The notes beneath the pieces were generated by a model. It saw nothing but the letters and a program-made list of their open reading frames with translations. It had not been told where the DNA came from and made no database searches. From assembly GCA_947508055.1 (NCBI GenBank), contig CANNRR010000006.1:1-50455 (forward strand): a stretch of DNA of 50,455 nt, given 5' to 3'. A program made the position numbers and the translations under genes. The DNA is from Burkholderiales bacterium. GTDB lineage: Bacteria > Pseudomonadota > Gammaproteobacteria > Burkholderiales > Burkholderiaceae_C. Shown piece after piece: positions 28,562 through 36,617 of the stretch. Position 1 is the stretch's first letter, and every line of letters starts with the position of its first letter.

Positions 28562-29035
28562 ATGCCCGAATGGATCAACCAATTGCTCGTCCTGCTGTCA
28601 TTGCCACAGTACAGTCTGAGCACAGTATTCGTCGTCTCGTTTATCTCGGCCACACTGCTGCCGCTGGGTTCGGAGCCAGTCGTCTTCGGCCTGGTACAAC
28701 TGAACCCCGAGCAGTTTTGGCCCGTGGTGCTGGTGGCGACTGCGGGCAACACATTGGGTGGCGCGGTGGACTGGTGGATGGGCTACGGCGCGCATCAGGT
28801 GGCGGACAAATATCGCCATTCATCAACGCACTCCAAGGCGCTGGCCTGGCTTGAAAAACTGGGCCCCAAAGCCTGCCTGCTGGGCTGGCTACCCGGCGTG
28901 GGCGACCCCCTGTGTGCGGTGGCGGGCTGGCTCAAGCTGCCATTCTGGCCTTGCCTGGTTTACATGGCCGTAGGTAAATTTGCCCGCTACGTGACGATGA
29001 CTGCTGCGCTCACGGGCCTGGTCAAACTCTGGTGA
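28562..29035 (+). CDS. yqaA: YqaA family membrane protein (SNARE-associated/DedA-like)
   Basis: This 157-residue protein has about four hydrophobic segments and the motifs LLPLGSEPVVFG, AGNTLGGAVDWWMG and LLGWLPGVGDPLCAVAGWL..P, typical of short YqaA/DedA-superfamily proteins. These are inner-membrane proteins thought to move lipids or ions; the exact role is unproven. It stands alone, divergent from dusB and convergent with the DUF1566 lipoprotein gene. Confidence 0.88.
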   Translation: MPEWINQLLVLLSLPQYSLSTVFVVSFISATLLPLGSEPVVFGLVQLNPEQFWPVVLVATAGNTLGGAVDWWMGYGAHQVADKYRHSSTHSKALAWLEKLGPKACLLGWLPGVGDPLCAVAGWLKLPFWPCLVYMAVGKFARYVTMTAALTGLVKLW

Positions 29036-29052
29036 TTTTGCCTGACCTGACC

Positions 29053-29640
29053 TCAGCGCACCAAGCGAATGTGAGCACCCGTGCCGCGGTCAAAGCTGAC
29101 CGCAGTGCTGCCATCAAAGAAATCAACCAACCACGCGTAACTTGCATTGGTCTCATAGGGTGAGGCGGTCCAGTACACGTAAGCCGGGGTATTTGAAAAC
29201 CAGAGACCATCGATGTTTGCCCCGGTGGGCGATGCCTTGGGTTCGACCAATCCCTTGAGTTCATCGCGCGAGGGCAATCGCCAGTCGGTATAGCCACACA
29301 GGGCCAATGCGTTGACCGCCTTCTTATAGCCAACTGCATTGGTTGTCGCATCCAGTTGCGCTTGTGTGGCAGTTGCATATGCCGCGTTTGCCAGCACTTG
29401 CGGTACAGCCGTGCTGTCGTAGTTGGTGTAGGTCAAGCCGCCCGCGCGCAGGCCACTGCCAGCCTTGCCCTCCCACATCAGGCCGGAGGCATTGTCTTTG
29501 AGACATTCTGTGATGGGGTAGCTTCCCACGGCTCCATATTTGACGGACGCTACGGGTTGTTGCTGCGCGCCACCACCGCCTCCACAGCCCACTGCAAGGC
29601 TCAATGCCACTGCACCAAGCAGTCCGATCGTCTGTTGCAT
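29053..29640 (-). CDS. DUF1566 (Lcl C-terminal domain) putative lipoprotein
   Basis: This 195-residue protein has a short hydrophobic leader and lipobox LAVGC (Cys near 19), then a poly-Gly linker. The Lcl/DUF1566 domain shows DNASGLMWEGKAG, CGYTDWRLPSRDELKGLV, YWTASPYE and AWLVDFFDG. Proteins of this group are surface-exposed and sometimes bind ligands or matrix; the function here is unknown. The ATG at 29640 places the lipobox at the expected distance; an ATG at 29673 would add 11 charged residues before the leader. Confidence 0.8.
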   Translation of the reverse strand: MQQTIGLLGAVALSLAVGCGGGGGAQQQPVASVKYGAVGSYPITECLKDNASGLMWEGKAGSGLRAGGLTYTNYDSTAVPQVLANAAYATATQAQLDATTNAVGYKKAVNALALCGYTDWRLPSRDELKGLVEPKASPTGANIDGLWFSNTPAYVYWTASPYETNASYAWLVDFFDGSTAVSFDRGTGAHIRLVR

Positions 29641-29715
29641 TGATCGGTGTCGATAATGAATTGACAGAACCATACTGTGCGCGGCTTTGATCTTCTTCTG
29701 CGACTTAAAAGTCGA

Positions 29716-30807
29716 TCAGGAACTGAACAGGAAATTCATCACATCGCCATCCTTGACAACATAGTCCTTACCCTCGGCGCGCATCTTGCCTGCGTCCTTG
29801 GCACCCTGCTCGCCCTTGAAAGCGATGAAATCGTCAAACGCAATGGTCTGGGCGCGGATGTATCCCTTCTCGAAGTCGGTGTGGATCACGCCAGCAGCCT
29901 GCGGTCCGGTGTCGCCCACATGAATGGTCCAGGCGCGCACCTCCTTCACACCAGCCGTGAAATAGGTTTGCAGACCCAGCAGTTTGTACGCCGAGCGGAT
30001 CAGGCGGTTCAGGCCAGGCTCGGTCTGGCCCAACTCTTCCAGAAACATCTGGCGGTCGTCGTCGTTCATCTCCGACATTTCGGCTTCGAGCTTCGCGCTA
30101 ATAGCCACGACTGGTGAATTTTGAGCCGCGGCATAGGTGGTCAGACGGTCCAGCATCGGGTTATTCAGAAAACCGTCTTCAGCAACATTGGCCACAAACA
30201 TGGCGGGCTTGGCGGTGATCAGAAAGAACTGTTGCAGCAACGGCAATTCTTCCTTGCTGAAATCCAGTGTGCGTACGGGCTTAGCTTCGTTCAGCGCAGT
30301 CTGACATTTCTCCAGGATAGCGGCGAGCTTGATGGACTCCTTATCACCAGAGCGCGCCGTCTTGGTGACCCGGTGCAGAGCCTTTTCGACCGCCGACAAG
30401 TCGGCCAGACACAACTCTGTCTGAATCACTTCAATGTCAGAGATTGGGTCCACCTTGCCAGAGACGTGGATGACGTTGTCATCTTCAAAGCAGCGCACCA
30501 CATTGATGGTGGCATCGGTCTCGCGGATATGGGCCAGAAACTTGTTACCCAGACCTTCTCCCGTACTGGCACCAGCCACCAGGCCAGCAATGTCCACGAA
30601 CTCCACCACCGCGGGCACCATGCGCTCGGGTTTGACGATATGCGCCAACTGCGCCATGCGGGCATCAGGCACTTCAACGATGCCCACATTGGGTTCAATC
30701 GTGCAAAAGGGGTAGTTCTCCGCAGCAATGCCCGCCTTGGTCAACGCATTGAACAAAGTGCTCTTACCGACATTGGGCAAACCAACGATGCCACATTTCA
30801 AACTCAT
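29716..30807 (-). CDS. ychF: Redox-regulated ATPase / GTPase YchF (OLA1 type)
   Basis: This 363-residue P-loop protein has G1 GLPNVGKST, switch-II-like [10 protein letters not shown] and a C-terminal TGS domain ([23 protein letters not shown]). YchF binds ribosomes and prefers ATP. The ATG at 30807 has AAGGA 7 nt upstream and gives the family N-terminus [12 protein letters not shown]; the frame is open for 35 more codons but those residues do not fit the family. Confidence 0.97.
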   Translation of the reverse strand: MSLKCGIVGLPNVGKSTLFNALTKAGIAAENYPFCTIEPNVGIVEVPDARMAQLAHIVKPERMVPAVVEFVDIAGLVAGASTGEGLGNKFLAHIRETDATINVVRCFEDDNVIHVSGKVDPISDIEVIQTELCLADLSAVEKALHRVTKTARSGDKESIKLAAILEKCQTALNEAKPVRTLDFSKEELPLLQQFFLITAKPAMFVANVAEDGFLNNPMLDRLTTYAAAQNSPVVAISAKLEAEMSEMNDDDRQMFLEELGQTEPGLNRLIRSAYKLLGLQTYFTAGVKEVRAWTIHVGDTGPQAAGVIHTDFEKGYIRAQTIAFDDFIAFKGEQGAKDAGKMRAEGKDYVVKDGDVMNFLFSS

Positions 30808-30937
30808 GAAAATATCCTTAGGAAACAACCCCCTCTTGCACCATCGAGCCCAACGTGGACGCCGTCGATGTGCCCGACCCGCGCATGGCAAGACCGGACA
30901 GCAAAAATGCAAACCGGGTACGGATACGTCGATTTAT

Positions 30938-30958
30938 CGAGGATTTTGTCCTCGTTTT
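30938..30958 (+). terminator. Terminator-like hairpin between ychF and integrase
   Basis: A perfect 6-bp stem, CGAGGA and TCCTCG, with a 5-nt TTTTG loop is followed by TTTT on the plus strand. No plus-strand gene ends just before it, so it may instead insulate the integrase at 30974, or be a remnant of the element's left boundary. Confidence 0.4.
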
Positions 30959-30973
30959 GCCTAGGGGAAACTG

Positions 30974-31735
30974 ATGCCAATTGTACTTATTAGCGAATCC
31001 TTGCTCCGGCGCAGCACCTTTACTGACGGGCGCATCCTGCGTGACCGGGTGCTTTGCGGGTTCTGCGTCCGCATGAACCCCAGAAAGCGCACCTTCAGAA
31101 TTGCGGTGCATGGGTTGTCGTTGGAATCTCCCTTCAACAAGCTGGCTGCTGCTGGGTTGATGCCGGAACACTCCCAGCCCCGAGCGCGGGTGTTGCAGAT
31201 TAGTGAGTTACCGGCCTGGAAGACAGCGGTTGACCAACTGGGCGAGAAGCAACGCGACTTCTTGCTCCTGACGCTCTTCACGGGCTTGCGGCGCAATGAA
31301 TGCAAGGAGTTGACCCTCAAACAGATTGACCTCTCTGGCGGCGTCCTGAGCATTCCTATGACCAAGAACGGGAAGCCCCATTCGTTGCCTGTGACTCCGA
31401 TGATGCGGGAGATTCTGGAGCGTCGGTGTTTGGGGTTGGCTGGTGATGATCAACTGTTCAAAGGGGTCAGTGCTGAACACATTCATTCAATGGCTATGCG
31501 GCTGGGTTCCCCACGGTTCATGTTGCATGACTTGCGGAAACTGGTTGCACCTGTGGGTGAGAAGCTGGGGTTGGGGGATGCTGTGGTTCGCAGGATTCTT
31601 AACCATACTGCACCGAAGACTGATGTGCTACATCGGCACTATATTGGGCTGAATGACGGGGATGCAGCTGGGGCGTTGGGGAGGATTCAAACGGAGTTGA
31701 ACTGCCTAATGCGGAATGCTTGCCAAGCCCTCTAG
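30974..31735 (+). CDS. Tyrosine recombinase/integrase, internally shortened
   Basis: This 253-residue frame has a full tyrosine-recombinase catalytic set: Arg 106 (TGLRRNE), Lys about 131-134 (TKNGK), His 185 and Arg 188 (HDLRK), His 211 (LNHT) and the nucleophile Tyr 223 (HRHYIG). Only about 44 residues of an Arm-type N-terminus (DGRILRDRVLCGF..MNPRKRTFRIA) precede a jump into the catalytic domain. Most of the Arm and the core-binding domain are therefore missing, compared with the roughly 400 residues usual for this class. The jump lies at the end of a 78-bp segment repeated at 32925. It is probably a non-functional remnant. Confidence 0.75.
   Translation: MPIVLISESLLRRSTFTDGRILRDRVLCGFCVRMNPRKRTFRIAVHGLSLESPFNKLAAAGLMPEHSQPRARVLQISELPAWKTAVDQLGEKQRDFLLLTLFTGLRRNECKELTLKQIDLSGGVLSIPMTKNGKPHSLPVTPMMREILERRCLGLAGDDQLFKGVSAEHIHSMAMRLGSPRFMLHDLRKLVAPVGEKLGLGDAVVRRILNHTAPKTDVLHRHYIGLNDGDAAGALGRIQTELNCLMRNACQAL
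31028..31105 (+). repeat. 78-bp direct repeat, copy 1
   Basis: Identical over 78 bp to 32925-33002 in the same orientation. It encodes GRILRDRVLCGFC..KRTFRIA of an integrase Arm-type domain. The right end of the identity is exactly the point where the integrase frame jumps into its catalytic domain. Confidence 0.95.
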
Positions 31736-31841
31736 GCTTGCGTCTGGCAGCCTTGGCCGCGACTTTGATGGGTGTGTAGCTTAGGCTAGAAGGATGGCTC
31801 TGCCGTCGAATGCCAAAGCGCAATAAGCCACACTCGAAAAA

Positions 31842-32783
31842 TCAGTCCTCCATTACGGCGCAATTTCTGCCACTACTCTTGGCACGGTACAAACGGGCGT
31901 CGGCCAGACGAAAAAGACTCACCAATTCGCCCTCAGCCACGTCCATATACGCCCCACCGACTGAAATAGTCACTATCCCCCATTCTGCGTTCAATTCGTG
32001 TGGAATCGACAACAACCGAACCCGCTCCACAATGGTGGTGGCAAGTGCTTGCACGGCCTGCCGGGATGCTGCGGGAACAATGACTGCAAACTCCTCCCCG
32101 CCATAACGAGCGGCAAATGCATCCTTGGTCTGTCCGGTGGCGTTGGACTCAAGGGTGGTCGCCTCTATTGAGTGAGCTACCCTGCGCAGGCAGACGTCGC
32201 CCGACTGATGCCCATAGTGATCGTTGTACTTTTTGAAATTATCAATATCAAGCATGAGTAACGAAAACGCAGTCTTGGCAGGAATCGACTCGAACCAAAG
32301 CAAGTCCAGTTTGGTGTCCATGCTTCTGCGATTGACTAACCCTGTCAATCCGTCGTGATCGGCCAGGTTCTGGAGTTTTTCATTTGCAACTGACAAGCGT
32401 TGACGCAAAGTCGCTATACGCCCCATCGCCATCATCTTTGCGTGCAGCACAGGCTCTGGCACAAACTTCGACATAAAGTCGTCCCCACCGGCTTCAATGG
32501 CCGTCACCAAGTTTTGAACAGTGTCAGACGAAGTCAGAAAAATGATTGGGGTCCATGCCCATTGTTCTTGTGCTTCCAATGCGCGAATTCGACTTGCCGA
32601 TTCAAAACCATTCATGACGGGCATCTCAATGTCCATCAGAACCAAATCCGGTGAGGTTTCGCTAAACCGATCCACCGCGACTTTGCCATTTTCCGCGTAG
32701 ACAACTTCGTAACCGTAACTCACCAGACGAAAAGTCATAACCTGAACCACGGAGCGAGCGTCGTCAACCAACAAAATCTTCAT
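31842..32783 (-). CDS. Response regulator with GGDEF domain (diguanylate cyclase)
   Basis: This 313-residue protein has a receiver (LLVDDA; LMDIEMPVMNGF; SKFVPE, where the usual KP is KF) joined by a short helix to a GGDEF domain: DHDGLTGLVNRR, LMLDIDNFKKYND, ARYGGEEFAV (active site, near 227-231) and ADARLYRAKSSGRN. It should make cyclic-di-GMP when phosphorylated. The RxxD inhibitory site expected just before GGEEF is absent (QTKDAFAARYGG). The ATG at 32783 gives MKILLVDD; an ATG at 32807 is possible. It lies between two integrase fragments. Confidence 0.92.
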   Translation of the reverse strand: MKILLVDDARSVVQVMTFRLVSYGYEVVYAENGKVAVDRFSETSPDLVLMDIEMPVMNGFESASRIRALEAQEQWAWTPIIFLTSSDTVQNLVTAIEAGGDDFMSKFVPEPVLHAKMMAMGRIATLRQRLSVANEKLQNLADHDGLTGLVNRRSMDTKLDLLWFESIPAKTAFSLLMLDIDNFKKYNDHYGHQSGDVCLRRVAHSIEATTLESNATGQTKDAFAARYGGEEFAVIVPAASRQAVQALATTIVERVRLLSIPHELNAEWGIVTISVGGAYMDVAEGELVSLFRLADARLYRAKSSGRNCAVMED

Positions 32784-32885
32784 GGCAATTTGTGTAAATT
32801 TGACCATGCGTTCGTGGTCTTCATGTGCTCCGATGAGTATAGATTATGGTAAGGCACTTGCCCGAGTGCTCCATTGCTTGAATGA

Positions 32886-33101
32886 TGGACAAAAAAAACC
32901 CCAGCACAAGGCCAGGCTACAGATGGGCGCATCCTGCGTGACCGGGTGCTTTGCGGGTTCTGCGTCCGCATGAACCCCAGAAAGCGCACCTTCAGAATTG
33001 CGACCAGTGTGGCAAGTAAGCAGTTCCGGATGACCCTGGGCTACTGGTCCTTGATGAGCGTGGACGAACTTAGAATCTCACTGACAGCCATTCCGACATA
33101 A
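32886..33101 (+). pseudogene. Integrase N-terminal (Arm-type) fragment
   Basis: The open stretch between in-frame stops reads DGRILRDRVLCGFCVRMN.. then SVASKQFRMTLGYWSLMSVDELR, an Arm-type DNA-binding domain of a phage-like tyrosine integrase. It stops at TAA 33099 with no catalytic part. It starts with the same 78 bp as the integrase at 30974 but continues into the Arm sequence missing there. No convincing start codon or ribosome-binding site precedes it, so it is a remnant. Confidence 0.75.
32925..33002 (+). repeat. 78-bp direct repeat, copy 2
   Basis: Exact copy of 31028-31105. The repeats flank the catalytic part of the integrase and the GGDEF regulator gene, giving a unit of about 1.9 kb that homologous recombination between the copies could delete or amplify. 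Confidence 0.95.
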
Positions 33102-33138
33102 TTGCCCAGAATCAAATCAATGGTTGAAAGATGGATGT

Positions 33139-33558
33139 ATGACATTACTTTGGCGTAGTCAGTTCAGCGTGGGCAATGACCTGATTGATTCGGATCATCA
33201 GTATTTGCTCGAAATCATCAATCGTGCTGAGGTTTGCCTGAAGTCCGTCGATTCAGTGGAGCTCACTTCGGTTCTCAACGAACTGGCCAACTACGGCAAG
33301 TCCCATTTTGAGCGCGAAGAACTTGTGGCCAAAGCCGTCGGCTATCCGAAGACAGACCTGCTCCATGAGTCGCACACGCGTTTAGCGGAACACTTGACGA
33401 AATTCCGTGAGGGGATGGAATCAAACAGGGCGAAAACCAGCGCAGATGAAGTCACCGCGTTTTTGCGTGACTGGCTGATTCAACACGTCATAAAGGAAGA
33501 TATGTTGATGAAACCTTGGCTAACCAAATACTCCCCTCGTTTTGACCCCAGGCAATAG
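33139..33558 (+). CDS. Bacteriohemerythrin
   Basis: This 139-residue four-helix oxygen-binding protein has candidate iron ligands His 20 (SDHQYL), His 56 and Glu 60 (HFEREE), a His pair at 76 and 79 (LLHESH), and His 116 and Asp 121 (HVIKED). The middle pair is spaced by 3 rather than the usual 4 residues, so one ligand may differ. The ATG at 33139 starts MTLLWRSQFSVGND, close to the family N-terminus; a TTG at 33124 is possible. It stands between the integrase fragment and a transposase remnant, near a diguanylate cyclase and the chemotaxis operon. Confidence 0.88.
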   Translation: MTLLWRSQFSVGNDLIDSDHQYLLEIINRAEVCLKSVDSVELTSVLNELANYGKSHFEREELVAKAVGYPKTDLLHESHTRLAEHLTKFREGMESNRAKTSADEVTAFLRDWLIQHVIKEDMLMKPWLTKYSPRFDPRQ

Positions 33559-33559
33559 T

Positions 33560-33655
33560 AAATACTGGCCGCCACGGTCGGCGTGAAAGATCAAACCAGG
33601 CCCCAGCCTGGCGGCATCCTGTGTATTGTTGTGCCCATGAATGGAACGCCAGAAA
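33560..33655 (-). pseudogene. Transposase remnant (IS3-type DDE motif)
   Basis: On the minus strand one frame reads DAARLGPGLIFHADRGGQY. This matches the conserved GLIFHSDRGSQY block around the second catalytic Asp of IS3-family transposases. No other transposase blocks, start codon or inverted repeats are evident, and the frame runs into the hemerythrin 3' end. It is a short decayed remnant. Confidence 0.5.
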
Positions 33656-33765
33656 ACGTTGCTGGGCTGATGCGGGTTGCTTCCACAAGGTCGTTGGCTG
33701 GCTCAAGATGCGATACTCGGTTTCACTTGGTTGAGTAACCCATTCATTTCCCGCAAGAACGCCCT

Positions 33766-34131
33766 ATGAGCATTGAATTGCCACCTGACGCGAAAGTTCG
33801 TTTCACGCATGAACGCTTGTCCATCTTGACCCCACGCGATAGGCAGGGTCTAGCAGGACGCATCGGTGTAGTTCAAACTGATAGCAGATTTGTTGGCAAA
33901 CCTACGGTCTATTTTCCAGTCAGCGGCGACAAGCCGGAGCTTCGCCTCTTTCGTGTGGACCCGCGCCACCTTGAACTGGTTGAAAGTCCACCCACTGCCA
34001 TGATCACTCCCAGTCTCAACGGTGGCGAAAATCATTCCGGTCTCACAGGCGGCAGTAGTGATGCACAGCCCACTTCCCCCCAAAACGAGGAAAAACTCTC
34101 CCAGAGTGACCTAGACAATTTTTTTGATTGA
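33766..34131 (+). CDS. Hypothetical protein with C-terminal FliM-like CheY-binding motif
   Basis: This 121-residue protein is not of a family I recognise. The N-terminal 70 residues look like a compact beta-rich, possibly SH3/KOW-like domain (VRFTHERLSI, GRIGVVQTDSRF, PTVYFPVSGDKPELRLFRV). A disordered linker rich in S, G, N and Q follows, and the last residues are KLSQSDLDNFFD. That end resembles the LSQxEIDALL segment of FliM that binds phospho-CheY; FliM in this window has FLSQEEVDALL. An adaptor or competitor for a CheY-like receiver is possible, perhaps the convergent receiver gene at 34239. This is inference. Confidence 0.7.
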   Translation: MSIELPPDAKVRFTHERLSILTPRDRQGLAGRIGVVQTDSRFVGKPTVYFPVSGDKPELRLFRVDPRHLELVESPPTAMITPSLNGGENHSGLTGGSSDAQPTSPQNEEKLSQSDLDNFFD

Positions 34132-34238
34132 GCCCGGTATTTACGGGAAACCTGATGGCGGCGGTGGATAAGAAACCAAGGCTTTGGGTGCGCTTGATGG
34201 TTTGGTGAGGATTCCGTTGAGCTGCGCCAACCTTAGCG

Positions 34239-34637
34239 TCACGCAGCCATTTCAAGTACAAAGGTATCGGCCAGCTTCGCGTGGTCTATTACGATTTGGA
34301 TCAGCCGGGACAGGCGAAATGGTTTGACCATGTACGCATTTGCACCAACACGCCTAGCCTCATCAAAATCTTTCTTGTCGTTCAGACCTGAAAGCAAGAC
34401 CACAAAGGTATTCTTCAACTCGACGTCTGCCTTGATCCATTCACAGACCTGAAATCCATTGAGTGACCCGGGCATTACGATGTCAAGCAGCACAACGATC
34501 GGCCTGTGGTCTTTGACGGCTTTCAGGGCGGCAAGCCCATTGGCGGCCTCCACAATTTTGTGTGTCGGCCGCCTTAACGCGATGGAAAGCATCTTCCGAG
34601 CGTCATCTTGATCGTCAACTATCAGAATTTTCTTCAT
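34239..34637 (-). CDS. Single-domain response regulator (CheY-like)
   Basis: This 132-residue receiver has VDDQDDAR, phospho-acceptor Asp 52 (LLDIVMPGSLNGF), the switch Ser (LLSGLNDKK) and KP (MVKPFRL). There is no output domain. It lies 111 bp downstream of cheB on the same strand, so it may be read as the last gene of the che operon or have its own promoter. It converges with the small protein carrying the FliM-like motif. Confidence 0.9.
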   Translation of the reverse strand: MKKILIVDDQDDARKMLSIALRRPTHKIVEAANGLAALKAVKDHRPIVVLLDIVMPGSLNGFQVCEWIKADVELKNTFVVLLSGLNDKKDFDEARRVGANAYMVKPFRLSRLIQIVIDHAKLADTFVLEMAA

Positions 34638-34748
34638 TGGCTAATATACGCGAATCTGTTACGTTGGAGCCAAGGTAATCGACCTTGAAACAGATCTTCC
34701 ATCAGAAATCCTTGAGGAAGTCGGTACTGACTACATTTCGGAAATTTC

Positions 34749-35849
34749 TTAGACACGATACCGGTCAGATGTGCTACCCAGCCTTCCCAACAGCGCTCCG
34801 GCTATGTCCAACAACGGCAAAACTTCGTCTGCCGCGCCATGAAGAATGGCTTCTCGCGGCATTCCAAACACAATGCAGCTCGCCTCATCTTGGACATAGT
34901 TATAGCTGCCTGCGTCCTTCATCTCCTTCATCGCTTTTGCACCGTCGCTCCCCATTCCCGTGAGCATGACCCCGAAGGCATTGCCGCCCACTACGCGGGC
35001 GGCTGACTTAAACAGCACTTCAACCGATGGTCTGTGTCTATTGACCAGTTCACCATCTTCAACGACGCACAAATAGTTCGCCCCGCTTTTGTCCACACGA
35101 AACTGTTTTCCTCCAGGAGCAATATACGCATGCCCGGGGAGTATTCGCTCGCCGTGCACCGCCTCACCCACTTTGATCTGACATATGCTATTCAGGCGTG
35201 CAGCAAAACTTGTTGTGAATCCAGGTGGCATGTGCTGTGTAATAGCAATTCCAGGAGCGTCAGCTGGCATGCGCATCAAAATTTCTTTTATGGCCTCGGT
35301 TCCACCAGTCGACGCGCCTATAAAAATAAGTTTCTCAGTGGACAACCGCCCCATAGTCCCGATCCCAGGTTTTTTAAACCCTGCCTGCTGATTTGCGGTT
35401 GTTGCTTCAGGTACCTGACCCGGCGGGAGGACCCTACGAATATGGGCTGCTGCAGCAATACGGACTTTTTCAACGATTTGGTCAGCGAGTTCTGCAATCC
35501 CATCCGCTATACCCATTCTGGGTTTGGCAACAAAATCGACTGCACCGAGCTCCAACGCTCGCATAGTGACTTCAGCACCCCGCTCGGTCAAAGTTGAAAT
35601 CATGACTACCGGCATTGGGCGAAGTCGCATCAGCCTGGAAAGGAAGTCGATTCCATCCATTTTTGGCATTTCGATGTCCAAGGTAATGACATCGGGGTTG
35701 AGCTCGCGAATCATTTCCCTGGCAATCAGTGGGTCATTCGCAGCACCAACGCACTCCATGTCATTTTGACGATTGATGATTTCTGCAAGCAAACCCCGAA
35801 CAAGGGCGGAATCATCAACTACCACAACACGAATTTTCTTCAAGCTCAC
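34749..35849 (-). CDS. cheB: CheB, protein-glutamate methylesterase/glutamine deamidase
   Basis: This 366-residue protein has an N-terminal receiver (VDDSALVR; Asp 58 in [11 protein letters not shown]) and a C-terminal methylesterase with the catalytic triad Ser 180 (IGASTGG), His 206 (TQHMPPGFT) and Asp 302 (LTGMGSDGA). It removes receptor methyl groups when phosphorylated by CheA. The start is GTG at 35849; a TTG at 35843 (MKKIRVVV) has a better-spaced AGAGG. It is the last clear gene of the che operon. Confidence 0.96.
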   Translation of the reverse strand: MSLKKIRVVVVDDSALVRGLLAEIINRQNDMECVGAANDPLIAREMIRELNPDVITLDIEMPKMDGIDFLSRLMRLRPMPVVMISTLTERGAEVTMRALELGAVDFVAKPRMGIADGIAELADQIVEKVRIAAAAHIRRVLPPGQVPEATTANQQAGFKKPGIGTMGRLSTEKLIFIGASTGGTEAIKEILMRMPADAPGIAITQHMPPGFTTSFAARLNSICQIKVGEAVHGERILPGHAYIAPGGKQFRVDKSGANYLCVVEDGELVNRHRPSVEVLFKSAARVVGGNAFGVMLTGMGSDGAKAMKEMKDAGSYNYVQDEASCIVFGMPREAILHGAADEVLPLLDIAGALLGRLGSTSDRYRV

Positions 35850-35852
35850 CTC

Positions 35853-36563
35853 TCAAAAAAGGTCGACCGAACCACCGGCAGTCGACTTCGCAACGGACGC
35901 AGCATTTCCCCGTCGCTCCTCTACAGCCAAGGTTTCCGGATGAGAGTGCGCCAACCTCTTTACTAGCGCCTTGCCTGTTACCGGGAAAAAGCACACTTTC
36001 CGGGGATGAATGTCCAGGACGTCTTGGGAAACTACCGGTATCCGTTCGGTAGACAAATAATCCAGAACAAATTGCGTGTTCCGTTCCCCGACATTCATTG
36101 TCGTGAAACCAGCCATGACCTGCGCGCCTCCAAATATTTTGGCCTGCATGGTCTCTCTGCGAGCACCGAGCTTGAACATCTCATTGATCAAGAGTTCCAT
36201 CGCATATGAACCATAGCGACCCGAACCATCTATGCCATCGCCATCCGGCAGCATGAAATGGTTCATTCCACCCGTACGCACCTTGCCATCCCAAATGCAT
36301 GCCGCTATGCACGAGCCCAGGACTGTCATGACGACCAGATCTTCATTCGACACGTAGTACTCACCTGGCAAAACTTTAACGGCGTCATACTGGAAGTGAT
36401 GATCTGCATAGAAAAAGGAGGCTTCCCCAGGTTTACGTGGTTGCGCCTTGAGTTGATCAACTCGGGAAACTCTTCCACTTGCCAAGATTTTGACTGCAGG
36501 TACGCCGCCCCCGGCGCCGACTTTGTTTGCGGAAACTCCAACACCGTGCTGGGGGAAATTCAT
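35853..36563 (-). CDS. cheD: CheD, chemoreceptor glutamine deamidase
   Basis: This 236-residue protein has the catalytic Cys 85 in VLGSCIAACI and His 102 in GGMNHFMLP, the thiol-hydrolase pair of CheD. It deamidates receptor glutamines to create methylation sites. The roughly 45-residue N-terminal extension is longer than the minimal enzyme. AAGG lies 5 nt upstream of ATG 36563. It lies between cheR and cheB, completing the adaptation set. Confidence 0.95.
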   Translation of the reverse strand: MNFPQHGVGVSANKVGAGGGVPAVKILASGRVSRVDQLKAQPRKPGEASFFYADHHFQYDAVKVLPGEYYVSNEDLVVMTVLGSCIAACIWDGKVRTGGMNHFMLPDGDGIDGSGRYGSYAMELLINEMFKLGARRETMQAKIFGGAQVMAGFTTMNVGERNTQFVLDYLSTERIPVVSQDVLDIHPRKVCFFPVTGKALVKRLAHSHPETLAVEERRGNAASVAKSTAGGSVDLF

Positions 36564-36617
36564 GTGCGCCTTGCAACAAATGAGGTAATCACACCATTCG
36601 GGGCCAAACTTAGCGAC

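Noticed and set aside
29701-29714. Palindrome CGACTTAAAAGTCG after ychF as a terminator
   Set aside because: The loop is only 2 nt and no T-run follows on either strand.
32889-32915. A-rich tract followed by CCCCAGC as a terminator for the GGDEF gene region
   Set aside because: The matching arm is not present; the sequence runs into the integrase fragment, and it lies upstream rather than downstream of the minus-strand gene.
34671-34687. Inverted repeat CAAGGT-AATCG-ACCTTG upstream of the receiver gene
   Set aside because: A single 6-bp stem without a T-run or second copy is too weak to call an operator or terminator.
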